From Desulfuromonas sp. (lineage in GTDB: Bacteria > Desulfobacterota > Desulfuromonadia > Desulfuromonadales > Trichloromonadaceae): a stretch of 6,042 bases of DNA. The position numbers and the translations under genes are program-made. A model generated the notes under the pieces. It did no database searches. It was not told the DNA's origin and worked only from the letters and a program-made list of their open reading frames with translations. The first letter of the stretch is position 1. Each line of letters starts with the position of its first letter. Where the stretch lies: assembly GCA_030145265.1 (NCBI GenBank), contig JAQYWA010000133.1, positions 1 to 6,042 of the forward strand, given 5' to 3'. Positions 1 through 5,603 of the stretch are shown in pieces.

Positions 1-783
1 ATGCTGGAAAAGATGCTGGGGCAGGCAACCCCTAGCCGTCGTCAGATGATTGCTTCTCGAAATGAAAGCAGAGAGCAAGGCCAGCGGGAAGTGCTGCCGT
101 TCGACCCTTCGATCACGGTCAATGCCGAAGTCAAGCCAACAACGGCAGAAGTTGCTGCTCCGGCAAGTTTTAACCAGGCGATTAACAGTTTGTTGCAACC
201 GGGGAATGATGCTCCCGCTGTGGTTGCGACGAGTCCCGTGGTTATCGACACCGGCTCGCAGGGCGGGCAGGTTCTCGAGGCTCGTCAGGCCGCCATGCCG
301 GAGCCTACCGTAGCGCCAGGGACGGGGTTGCGACTGTCTTCGGGCTTACTGGTTCCCGAAGAACGGATCGTTGACCAGGTGGTCGGCCGGCTGTCGATCA
401 GCCGGGGGCGTGAAAGCAGCAGCATGACTATGAAGTTGCACCCCGAGGAACTCGGCGAGGTCAAGCTGTCGCTGCTGGTTGATAAGGAATCAGTCAGGGC
501 TCAGTTCGTTGTTCACAGCCAGCAGGTTCAGGAGGTTCTGGACCGGCATATGCCCAGGCTTCGGGATGCCCTGGCGCAACAGGGGTTGAAGCTTGAGGAT
601 GTGCAGGTCAGTGTCGACTCCAGGCAGGGGGATGGTCACAAGGGGTTATTTCAGGACCAAAACCAGGCGTCCACGCCGTTTCGCTTTGCGGTGTCGCGGG
701 GTGGGGCTGTCCCGGCAGGGAATGAGTTGCCGGTTCAACTGGGACAGGGGCCGATGAAAAGTGGCATCAATATCCGAATCTAA
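1..783 (+). CDS. fliK: Flagellar hook-length control protein FliK, C-terminal part (probably 5'-truncated by the window edge)
   Basis: FliK is a secreted molecular ruler that measures hook length and switches the flagellar export gate from hook to filament substrates. The frame is open from base 1 to a TAA at 781-783, giving 260 residues. Residues 1-115 are low-complexity, rich in Ala, Pro, Val and Gln, as in the poorly conserved FliK middle region. Residues about 120-206 match the conserved C-terminal hook-length (Flg_hook) domain: LHPEELGEVKLSL at 146-158, then a hydrophobic strand, a helix ending in LRDAL (187-191) and GLKLEDVQVSV at 195-205. A polar tail of about 55 residues follows. FliK proteins are usually 400 residues or more, and no ribosome binding site can be seen before base 1, so the first ATG may be an internal methionine. 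A genuinely short FliK cannot be excluded. flgD follows 23 bases later, supporting the assignment. Confidence 0.88.
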   Translation: MLEKMLGQATPSRRQMIASRNESREQGQREVLPFDPSITVNAEVKPTTAEVAAPASFNQAINSLLQPGNDAPAVVATSPVVIDTGSQGGQVLEARQAAMPEPTVAPGTGLRLSSGLLVPEERIVDQVVGRLSISRGRESSSMTMKLHPEELGEVKLSLLVDKESVRAQFVVHSQQVQEVLDRHMPRLRDALAQQGLKLEDVQVSVDSRQGDGHKGLFQDQNQASTPFRFAVSRGGAVPAGNELPVQLGQGPMKSGINIRI

Positions 784-786
784 ACG

Positions 787-794
787 AAAGGAGG
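787..794 (+). promoter_or_regulatory. Ribosome binding site of flgD
   Basis: AAAGGAGG is a near-perfect Shine-Dalgarno sequence in the fliK-flgD gap. It lies 12 bases before the ATG at 807, slightly longer than usual. No nearer in-frame ATG, GTG or TTG exists, so the spacing does not change the start choice. Confidence 0.75.
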
Positions 795-806
795 CGAGTC
801 AAAATA

Positions 807-1472
807 ATGACAAGTGTGTCTGAAGTCACATCGCCAGCGTCTGCTCTGGCAAACAGTTCGGTTCTCAGCGGGGGAAACGCCCTCGGCAAAGAAGATTTTC
901 TGCAGTTGCTGGTGGCCCAGTTGCAGAATCAGGATCCGCTGAATCCTCAAGATCCTACCGAGTTCACTGCTCAGTTGGCCCAGTTCAGCTCTCTCGAGCA
1001 GCTGTTTACGGTCAACAGCAATCTTGAAATAATGGCGGCGGCCAGTGGCGATAGCGAGCGGCTTTCGGCGCTGAACCTGATCGGCAAGGAGGTTGTTTCG
1101 GATAGTGGGGTGTTTCGCCTCGGCGAAGACGAGGTCCAGCTCGGCTATCGGTTGGCCGTGCCGGCCCAGGAAGTCAACCTGTACGTAATGGATGCCAGTG
1201 GAGATGTGGTCGCCACCATCCCGACTCCTGAAACCGCCGCCGGTGAACATTTCCTCTCCTGGGATGGCAGGGATGCCGATGGCAATAAGTTGGCGGCTGG
1301 GGAGTATGCCTTGGTGGCGAAAGCCATGGCCGGCCAGGACGAAGAACTTCCGGTAATGTCCCTGGTCAAGGGGGTGGTAGGCGGGGTGAATCTGGCGGAT
1401 TCCGGCAGTGTCCTGGTTACAACGGGTGGTGATTTTCTGCTCAAGGAGGTCGTCAGTGTGAAGGAGATCTGA
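807..1472 (+). CDS. flgD: Flagellar hook assembly scaffold/cap protein FlgD
   Basis: FlgD caps the growing hook and is needed for FlgE subunits to polymerise; it is exported through the flagellar type III apparatus and is absent from the finished structure. The 221-residue length is typical. Residues 27-67 carry the hallmark N-terminal region: GKEDFLQLLVAQLQNQDPLNP, then a stretch rich in Gln, Phe and Leu ending in SSLEQL. Residues about 90-215 form the C-terminal part, which in known FlgD structures combines Tudor-like and Ig-like (FnIII) folds. The Ig-like signature is clear at 149-167 (FLSWDGRDADGN followed by LAAGEY). No signal peptide is present, as expected for a flagellar export substrate. 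The gene sits between fliK and the small gene at 1475, with only 2 bases after its TGA stop, implying co-translation from one mRNA. Confidence 0.95.
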   Translation: MTSVSEVTSPASALANSSVLSGGNALGKEDFLQLLVAQLQNQDPLNPQDPTEFTAQLAQFSSLEQLFTVNSNLEIMAAASGDSERLSALNLIGKEVVSDSGVFRLGEDEVQLGYRLAVPAQEVNLYVMDASGDVVATIPTPETAAGEHFLSWDGRDADGNKLAAGEYALVAKAMAGQDEELPVMSLVKGVVGGVNLADSGSVLVTTGGDFLLKEVVSVKEI

Positions 1473-1474
1473 TC

Positions 1475-1864
1475 ATGGACGATAAATTCCAGTTTTACCT
1501 TCCGCCGGTAACGCCGGCGTCTCCCCGAGCGCCGGGCAAGCCGGCGGCCGGGCGCAAACCCGAAGGACCATCCTTCGATCAGGTGCTCGATGGACATCTT
1601 CGCGGGCGTCAGCAACTGCAGTTCTCCCGCCACGCCCTCAATCGAATGGAAAGTCGCGGTATCCGTTTCAGCGGTGAGGAGATGAGCCGGATCGAGAATG
1701 CCGTCCAGGCGGTGCAGGGCAAGGGGGGGCGTGATTCCCTGGTTCTGCTCGGAGAAAATGCCCTGGTTGTTAGCGTTAAGAATAATACGGTGGTTACCAT
1801 CGTCGACAAGGACAGCCTCAAAGGCAACATTTTTACCAACATTGACAGCGCAGTTATTGCCTAA
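1475..1864 (+). CDS. Flagellar operon protein of unknown function (TIGR02530-like)
   Basis: This 129-residue protein has no established role that I know of. It resembles the small family annotated as 'flagellar operon protein' (TIGR02530), typically found between flgD and flgE in some Firmicutes, Geobacter and Bdellovibrio; the position here is exactly that. Residues 1-45 are Pro/Ala/Gly/Arg-rich and probably disordered, like the export regions of secreted flagellar proteins. The conserved core begins with FSRHALNRMESRGIRFS at 50-66, followed by a helix to about residue 82. A strand-rich end follows: DSLVLLGENALVVSVKNN at 87-104, then VVTIVDKDSLKGNIFTNID at 106-124. There is no signal peptide, membrane segment or cysteine. 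The ATG is preceded by AAGGAG at 1461-1466 with 8 bases of spacing. The start lies 2 bases after the flgD stop, so the two are probably translationally coupled. Family membership is recalled from sequence character, not searched. Confidence 0.85.
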   Translation: MDDKFQFYLPPVTPASPRAPGKPAAGRKPEGPSFDQVLDGHLRGRQQLQFSRHALNRMESRGIRFSGEEMSRIENAVQAVQGKGGRDSLVLLGENALVVSVKNNTVVTIVDKDSLKGNIFTNIDSAVIA

Positions 1865-1899
1865 CAACAACCGAACCGGTCCTCATCGAGGAGGTTCTC

Positions 1900-1925
1900 G
1901 GGCCGCCAACCGACAGCGGCGGCCC
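1900..1925 (+). other. Perfect GC-rich hairpin in the flgE leader
   Basis: GGGCCGCC (1900-1907) and GGCGGCCC (1918-1925) are exact inverted repeats separated by a 10-base loop, giving an 8-bp all-GC stem. Only TTCTA follows, so it lacks the T-run of an intrinsic terminator. The stem ends 6 bases before the flgE Shine-Dalgarno (GGAGG, 1932-1936). An mRNA-stabilising end, a processing point, or a partial attenuator between the upstream genes and flgE are all possible; the sequence does not decide among them. An unused Shine-Dalgarno-like GAGGAGG lies just upstream at 1888-1894. Confidence 0.55.
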
Positions 1926-1943
1926 TTCTACGGAGGATGAACC

Positions 1944-3275
1944 ATGGGAATTTCCAGTGCTCTTTACAGTGGCGTCAGCGGTTTGAACACCAACGGGAGC
2001 GCCATGAGCGTTCTGGGCAACAATATCGCCAACACCAACACGATCGGTTTCAAGTCGAGTCGCACCATCTTTTCCGACCTACTGGCCACGACCGTGTCCG
2101 GTTCCGGCGGGACCTCGCAGGTTGGTCGTGGCACCCAGCTTTCTATTATCGACAACATGTTCAGTCAGGGAACCTTCGAGAACACCGAATCGAATACCGA
2201 CCTGGCCATTGAAGGGGATAGTTTCTTTGTCCTCAGCCCCGCTGCTACGACCGAGAATTTCTACACCCGGGCCGGCTCCTTTCGTTTCAATGAGGATGGC
2301 TATTTGATCAACCCCGAAGGTTATCGGGTGCAGGGCAAGGCTTTCGAGGCCGACGGGACCCTCTCGGTCGGCGACCCGAGCGATATCCAGGTCGATGTCG
2401 GCACGCTGATCCCGGCACGGGCCACCGGCTTGATCGGTCTGACCACCAACCTGGATTCCAACTCGACCGTGCTGGCTGCTGGGCCCATCGACCTCAACGA
2501 TCCGGCGAGCGATTCCACCTACGCGGCCTCCACCCGGCTTTTCGACACCCTCGGCAATACCCATATTCTGACCACCTATTTCCGCAACGTCGGCGGCAAC
2601 ACCTGGGAATACCACACCCTGGCCGACAGTACGGAAATCGCCTCCGGCGGCGCCGATACCTACACGGCGGTCGCCAGCGGGACCCTGGGGTTTGATGTCA
2701 ACGGCGATCTTATAACGATTGACGGTGCCGATCTGTATAACCCTGCCGGTGATACCACTGGCGCTTTGGTGATGCCCCGACCGCAAGGGCAAATTGCTGC
2801 CGGCGCTATCGACTGGACCAATGGTGCCGACCCGACCCAGGCGATCGATCTGGATTTTCTCACCACCCAGTATTCCAGCGAGTCGATTGTGATTTCCCTG
2901 GGCCAGGATGGCTACGCTCCGGGCAGTCTGGTTAAGATCGGCATCGATGGCGATGGCATTGTCACCGCCAACTACTCCAATGGCGAGCGGATCAAGGTGT
3001 CCCAGCTCGCGCTGGCCAAGTTTCCCAACACCAACGGCCTGCTGAAGGAGGGGGGCAATATGTGGGCGGCATCCGATGCCGCCGGCAACGCCCGGATCGG
3101 GGTTCCGAGTTCTGAACTTGGCAAAATTTTCACCAACGCCCTGGAGCAGTCCAACGTTGACCTGGCCCAGGAATTTGTCAAGATGATCACCACTCAGCGT
3201 GGTTTTCAGGCCAACTCCAAGATCATCACCACGACCGATGAACTGCTGGGTGAATTGATCAACCTCAAGCGATAA
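1944..3275 (+). CDS. flgE: Flagellar hook protein FlgE
   Basis: FlgE polymerises outside the cell into the curved hook, the universal joint linking the basal body rod to the filament. The 443-residue length is normal. The N-terminal rod/hook signature is clear: GISSALYSGVSGL at 2-14, then LGNNIANTNTIGFKSSR at 24-40. The D1-like part includes LAIEGDSFFVL at 87-97 and FYTRAGSFRFNEDGYL at 106-121. The FlgE-specific middle domain starts near ASTRLFDTLGNTH (195-207) and runs to about 310. The C-terminal helix has the family ending, with NVDLAQEFVKMITTQRGFQAN at 404-424 and a final ELINLKR. Both termini form the D0 coiled core in known hook structures. The ATG at 1944 is preceded by GGAGG at 1932-1936 with 7 bases of spacing. 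Codons lean strongly to C-ending forms (ACC, AAC, GCC, ATC) more than in fliK, consistent with a protein made in many copies. A terminator follows directly. Confidence 0.96.
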   Translation: MGISSALYSGVSGLNTNGSAMSVLGNNIANTNTIGFKSSRTIFSDLLATTVSGSGGTSQVGRGTQLSIIDNMFSQGTFENTESNTDLAIEGDSFFVLSPAATTENFYTRAGSFRFNEDGYLINPEGYRVQGKAFEADGTLSVGDPSDIQVDVGTLIPARATGLIGLTTNLDSNSTVLAAGPIDLNDPASDSTYAASTRLFDTLGNTHILTTYFRNVGGNTWEYHTLADSTEIASGGADTYTAVASGTLGFDVNGDLITIDGADLYNPAGDTTGALVMPRPQGQIAAGAIDWTNGADPTQAIDLDFLTTQYSSESIVISLGQDGYAPGSLVKIGIDGDGIVTANYSNGERIKVSQLALAKFPNTNGLLKEGGNMWAASDAAGNARIGVPSSELGKIFTNALEQSNVDLAQEFVKMITTQRGFQANSKIITTTDELLGELINLKR

Positions 3276-3282
3276 TCGGGTC

Positions 3283-3300
3283 GTGTCAAAATCTCGACAC
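3283..3300 (+). repeat. Short inverted repeat after flgE
   Basis: GTGTC (3283-3287) and GACAC (3296-3300) are perfect inverted repeats with an 8-base spacer, 7 bases after the flgE stop. It could be a weak hairpin ahead of the terminator or half-sites for a protein. It is short enough to be chance. Confidence 0.3.
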
Positions 3301-3304
3301 ATAT

Positions 3305-3341
3305 GGGGCCGCCTCCGGTAGTGGAGATGGCCCCTTTTTTT
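3305..3341 (+). terminator. Rho-independent terminator after flgE
   Basis: GGGGCC (3305-3310) pairs with GGCCCC (3329-3334), and CTCC (3313-3316) pairs with GGAG (3323-3326) around the loop GGTAGT. The two helices are joined by one G-T wobble and one C-A mismatch. The stem is followed by seven Ts (3335-3341). This is a classic intrinsic terminator 29 bases after the flgE stop. It should end most hook-gene transcripts and isolate motA-fliM. Confidence 0.9.
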
Positions 3342-3372
3342 CCAAAATCACGGAGAAACGTATCACGGTTTC

Positions 3373-3391
3373 AGCCGCTTGTGCTTCGGCT
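3373..3391. promoter_or_regulatory. Candidate activator site (inverted repeat) upstream of the sigma-54 promoter
   Basis: AGCCG (3373-3377) and CGGCT (3387-3391) are perfect inverted repeats with a 9-base spacer. Their centre lies about 85 bases upstream of the predicted transcription start near 3468, a plausible distance for a sigma-54 enhancer-binding protein. No known consensus is matched, so this rests on symmetry and position only. Confidence 0.25.
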
Positions 3392-3441
3392 AGGCGGTTT
3401 GTTCCGGCGTGGGCAGCATTCCTGGTGAAAGTTGTTGGGGA

Positions 3442-3456
3442 TGGCATGCTCCTTGC
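3442..3456 (+). promoter_or_regulatory. Candidate sigma-54 (RpoN) -24/-12 promoter for motA-motB-fliL-fliM
   Basis: TGGCATG (3442-3448), a 4-base spacer CTCC, and TTGC (3453-3456) match the sigma-54 consensus TGGCACG-N4-TTGC with one mismatch (T for C). The invariant GG (3443-3444) and GC (3455-3456) have the required spacing. Counting from the -12 C at 3456, the transcription start would be near 3468, leaving a leader of about 60 bases before motA. It lies about 100 bases after the flgE terminator, in the only large gap of the window. Sigma-54 control of flagellar genes is established in Geobacter and many other bacteria. An enhancer-binding activator would be needed; none is encoded here. 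Confidence 0.8.
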
Positions 3457-3475
3457 CTGTATAGGTTTGTCGGTT

Positions 3476-3493
3476 GGCTGTCGAATGACAGTC
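3476..3493 (+). other. Small hairpin in the predicted motA 5' leader
   Basis: CTGTC (3478-3482) and GACAG (3487-3491) are perfect inverted repeats around a GAAT tetraloop, extended by one G-T and one G-C pair at the base (3476-3477 with 3492-3493). It lies about 8 bases downstream of the predicted sigma-54 start and 34 bases before the motA ATG. It may stabilise the mRNA 5' end; function is unknown. Confidence 0.35.
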
Positions 3494-3527
3494 ATGGTCT
3501 TCTTTTCTCGGATTCAGGGGTTCGCTT

Positions 3528-4298
3528 ATGGATTTAGCGACTATTTTAGGTATCGTCTCTTCCTTTGTTCTGATGGCCACGGCCATCATGTCGGGTGGCG
3601 GGATCCTGCTTTTTATCAACATCCCTTCGGCGATCATCGTATTCGGTGGGACGCTCGGAGCCACTCTGGTCCACTATCCGTTCAAGGATGTGTTCGGTGC
3701 CCTGGCGATTGCCAAGAAGACGGTTTTTCATCAAGAGGAAAACCCGCAGAATCGCATCGAGCAACTGGTTCGGTTTGCCGGCAAGTCCCGTAAAGAAGGA
3801 ATTCTTTCGCTGCAGGCGGTGATGGACGAGATCAAGGACCCGTTTTTCATCAAATCGTTGCAGATGGCGGTCGATGGTCAGGAATCGGAAGATCTCAAGT
3901 CGATGCTCGATCGGGAGATCGAGTATATCCAGGAGCGGCACGAAAAGGGGGCGGATATCCTGGTGGCTATGGGTACCTATGCTCCGGCATTGGGCATGAT
4001 CGGGACCCTGATCGGCCTGGTGCAGATGCTTCAGACCATGAATGATCCATCGACCATCGGTCCGGCCATGGCGGTGGCTCTGTTGACCACCTTTTACGGT
4101 GCCATTATTGCGAACATCATCTGTATGCCGATGGCCGGCAAGCTCAAAAACCGGTCGCAGACCGAGATTCTTGACAAGACCCTGGTCGCAGAAGGGTTGA
4201 GGTCGATTCTTGAAGGGGAAAATCCGCGAATCGTTGAACAGAAACTTCATGCGTTCATCGCCCCGAAACTCCGGCAAAGCAGTTTCAACAAAAAGTAG
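3528..4298 (+). CDS. motA: Flagellar motor stator protein MotA (short, PomA-like form)
   Basis: MotA forms, with MotB, the inner-membrane ion channel that pushes on FliG in the rotor to generate torque. The protein is 256 residues with four membrane segments at about 4-22, 27-48, 144-166 and 178-201. A cytoplasmic loop between segments 2 and 3 carries GKSRKEGILSLQ (85-96), which includes charged residues that in characterised MotA contact FliG. The conserved prolines are present: P153 in TYAPALGMIGTLIGL (150-164) and P201 in CMPMAGKL (199-206). The MotA/TolQ/ExbB-type signature spans segments 3 and 4. Length and topology resemble the 253-residue PomA/MotP class rather than the 295-residue Escherichia coli MotA. 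The ATG follows AGGGG (3516-3520) with 7 bases of spacing, a moderate ribosome binding site. It is the first gene after the candidate sigma-54 promoter; motB follows after 12 bases. Confidence 0.96.
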   Translation: MDLATILGIVSSFVLMATAIMSGGGILLFINIPSAIIVFGGTLGATLVHYPFKDVFGALAIAKKTVFHQEENPQNRIEQLVRFAGKSRKEGILSLQAVMDEIKDPFFIKSLQMAVDGQESEDLKSMLDREIEYIQERHEKGADILVAMGTYAPALGMIGTLIGLVQMLQTMNDPSTIGPAMAVALLTTFYGAIIANIICMPMAGKLKNRSQTEILDKTLVAEGLRSILEGENPRIVEQKLHAFIAPKLRQSSFNKK

Positions 4299-4303
4299 GA
4301 GGG
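4297..4303 (+). promoter_or_regulatory. motB ribosome binding site overlapping the motA stop codon
   Basis: AGGAGGG overlaps the last two bases of the motA TAG (4296-4298) and lies 7 bases before the GTG at 4311. It fixes that GTG as the motB start, since no other start codon is in frame at suitable spacing. The overlap suggests motB translation is coupled to motA, giving balanced stator subunits. Confidence 0.75.
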
Positions 4304-4310
4304 TGTTGGG

Positions 4311-5069
4311 GTGGCAAACGGAAGTGGACCCAAGAAAAAAGCCAAGAAGGGACTTGCTGGTGCTCCGGCATGGATGGTCACTTACAGCGATATGGTTACC
4401 CTGCTGCTGACCTTCTTTGTGCTCCTCCTTTCCATGGCGACCATGGACAAGGTTAAATTCGAAAATGCCGCAGGTTCACTCAAGGGTGCTTTTGGCGTGT
4501 TGTCGAGTGCGGATCAGGCGAAGATTGATAAGCCCAGGGTGATGGATTTCGCGCCGATTGATGATGACCTGTCTTCTCGGCTCTATCAGAATATCCGGGC
4601 CATCATGAAACGGCTCAAGCTTGACGAAGATATGGAGTTGGTCAAGGACCGCGGAGCGGTGGTGCTGAGAATTAAGGAGTCGGTATTGTTCACAGTCGGC
4701 TCGACCGAGCTCAAGCCGACTGCACACGAGGTGCTGCGCAAGGTGGCCGGGCTGGTGCGGCCGCTCCCCCTTTCGCTACGCATTGAAGGGCACACCGATG
4801 ATACTCCGACCCGCAACCCCCGCCTGGACAACTGGGACATTTCGACCAGCCGGTCGATTGCCGTGCTGAAGTTTTTTGCCAAGCAGAAGCTGCTCCCCCT
4901 GGGGCGGATGTCGGCCCTTGGCTACGGGTCGCAGCAACCGCGGGTTCCCAATACCAGTGCGGAGAATCGGGCCCTCAACCGGCGGGTCGAGTTCGTCATG
5001 GAAAGCCTGCAAAACTATCGCGAAGAGCTTCCCTATCTGATCGACGCCAAAGACCAACTACCTTTTTAA
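4311..5069 (+). CDS. motB: Flagellar motor stator protein MotB (peptidoglycan-anchored)
   Basis: MotB pairs with MotA, carries the ion-binding aspartate of the stator channel, and anchors the complex to peptidoglycan. The 252 residues start with a short basic cytoplasmic tail (KKKAKKG, 8-14). A single membrane segment follows at about 22-42, in which Asp27 of TYSDMVTLLLTFFVLLLS (24-41) matches the essential aspartate (Asp32 in E. coli). Residues about 50-65 correspond to the plug that closes unassembled channels. The periplasmic OmpA-like peptidoglycan-binding domain spans about 115-230, with IEGHTDDTP at 158-166, NWDISTSRS at 174-182, and NRALNRRVEFVM at 219-230. The start is GTG. The segment after the aspartate (FFVLLLSMATMD) looks closer to sodium-type PomB/MotS than to proton-type E. 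coli MotB, but this does not prove the ion used. Confidence 0.95.
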   Translation: MANGSGPKKKAKKGLAGAPAWMVTYSDMVTLLLTFFVLLLSMATMDKVKFENAAGSLKGAFGVLSSADQAKIDKPRVMDFAPIDDDLSSRLYQNIRAIMKRLKLDEDMELVKDRGAVVLRIKESVLFTVGSTELKPTAHEVLRKVAGLVRPLPLSLRIEGHTDDTPTRNPRLDNWDISTSRSIAVLKFFAKQKLLPLGRMSALGYGSQQPRVPNTSAENRALNRRVEFVMESLQNYREELPYLIDAKDQLPF

Positions 5070-5087
5070 TTCTGGAGAATATACGAT

Positions 5088-5594
5088 ATGGCGGAAAAAA
5101 AGGATGAAGCAGCCCCGGCGAAGGGGGGCAAGAAAAAGCTGTTCATGATCATAGCCATCGGCTCTGTGCTTGTGATCGCCTCAGGGGTTGTTGCCTATCT
5201 GTTGCTGGGCCAGGAAGAGGAGAAGCCGATGCCGAACCTGGTGAACGAGGTTTCCCAAGTGGGCGCAGCGAAGGGGGAAGGGCCGGGCACTATCGGGCCG
5301 ATGGTCGAGATCGAGTCCTTCGTTATCAACATTATCGATGATAAGGATTCCCGCTATCTGAAGGCGGCGATCACCCTCGAGATGGACAGCCCGCAAGCGG
5401 TTGCCGAGGTCAAGGAGCGGATGCCGCAGGTGCGGGATGCCATTTTGTTGCTGGTCGGCAACAAAACCTATAATGAAGTGCGTGATCTGCAGGGGAAACT
5501 GCAGCTACGTATTGAGTTGATGAATAAAATTAGCGAGATCGTCCGGGGCGGCAAGGTCCGGCGGATCTATTTCACCGATTTTGTCGTTCAGTAA
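5088..5594 (+). CDS. fliL: Flagellar basal body-associated protein FliL
   Basis: FliL is a single-pass inner-membrane protein that associates with the stator and the MS ring and supports motor function under load or swarming. The 168-residue length is normal. A basic cytoplasmic N-terminus (to KGGKKK, 12-17) is followed by a membrane helix at about 18-41. An acidic, low-complexity linker (EEEK, 43-46) leads into the periplasmic FliL domain from about residue 68. It includes IESFVINIIDDKDSRYLKAAI (75-95) and VRDAILLLVGNKTYNEV (115-131), followed by GKLQLRIELMNKI and a C-terminal IYFTDFVVQ, the usual family ending. GGAG at 5074-5077 lies 10 bases before the ATG. Its place between motB and fliM is classic, and it shares the short-spaced operon with both. 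Confidence 0.94.
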   Translation: MAEKKDEAAPAKGGKKKLFMIIAIGSVLVIASGVVAYLLLGQEEEKPMPNLVNEVSQVGAAKGEGPGTIGPMVEIESFVINIIDDKDSRYLKAAITLEMDSPQAVAEVKERMPQVRDAILLLVGNKTYNEVRDLQGKLQLRIELMNKISEIVRGGKVRRIYFTDFVVQ

Positions 5595-5597
5595 AGG
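5593..5597 (+). promoter_or_regulatory. fliM ribosome binding site overlapping the fliL stop
   Basis: AAAGG begins within the fliL TAA (5592-5594) and lies 6 bases before a GTG at 5604. This supports GTG as the fliM start; the nearby ATG at 5626 is out of frame. The core is weaker than at flgD or motB. Confidence 0.6.
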
Positions 5598-5603
5598 TCC
5601 CCC

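Noticed and set aside
915..927. TGGCCCAG-TTGC in flgD as an internal sigma-54 promoter
   Set aside because: The GG-to-GC distance is three bases too short for a -24/-12 element, and it lies in the conserved coding region of flgD.
1145..1870. A 241-codon open frame on the - strand spanning flgD and the small flagellar gene
   Set aside because: It overlaps two recognisable + strand genes and shows no family character or credible ribosome binding site.
1888..1894. GAGGAGG as the ribosome binding site of a tiny extra gene before flgE
   Set aside because: No ATG, GTG or TTG follows at usable spacing; the hairpin comes next.
1937..2212. ATG at 1937 opening a 91-codon frame, 7 bases before the flgE ATG
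   Set aside because: It sits immediately after the Shine-Dalgarno with no spacing, is out of frame with FlgE, and its translation is a Gln/Arg/His-rich shadow.
2079..3302. A 407-codon open frame on the - strand opposite flgE
   Set aside because: It lies fully antisense to a clearly real FlgE gene, has no recognisable domain, and is explained by the strong C-ending codon bias of flgE, which removes stop codons from the opposite strand.
3425..3793. A 122-codon + strand frame starting in the flgE-motA gap
   Set aside because: It starts upstream of the predicted transcription start and mostly overlaps motA out of frame; no family features are seen.
3546..4277. A 243-codon open frame on the - strand opposite motA
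   Set aside because: It is a His/Arg/Asp-rich shadow of motA with no membrane segments or known motif.
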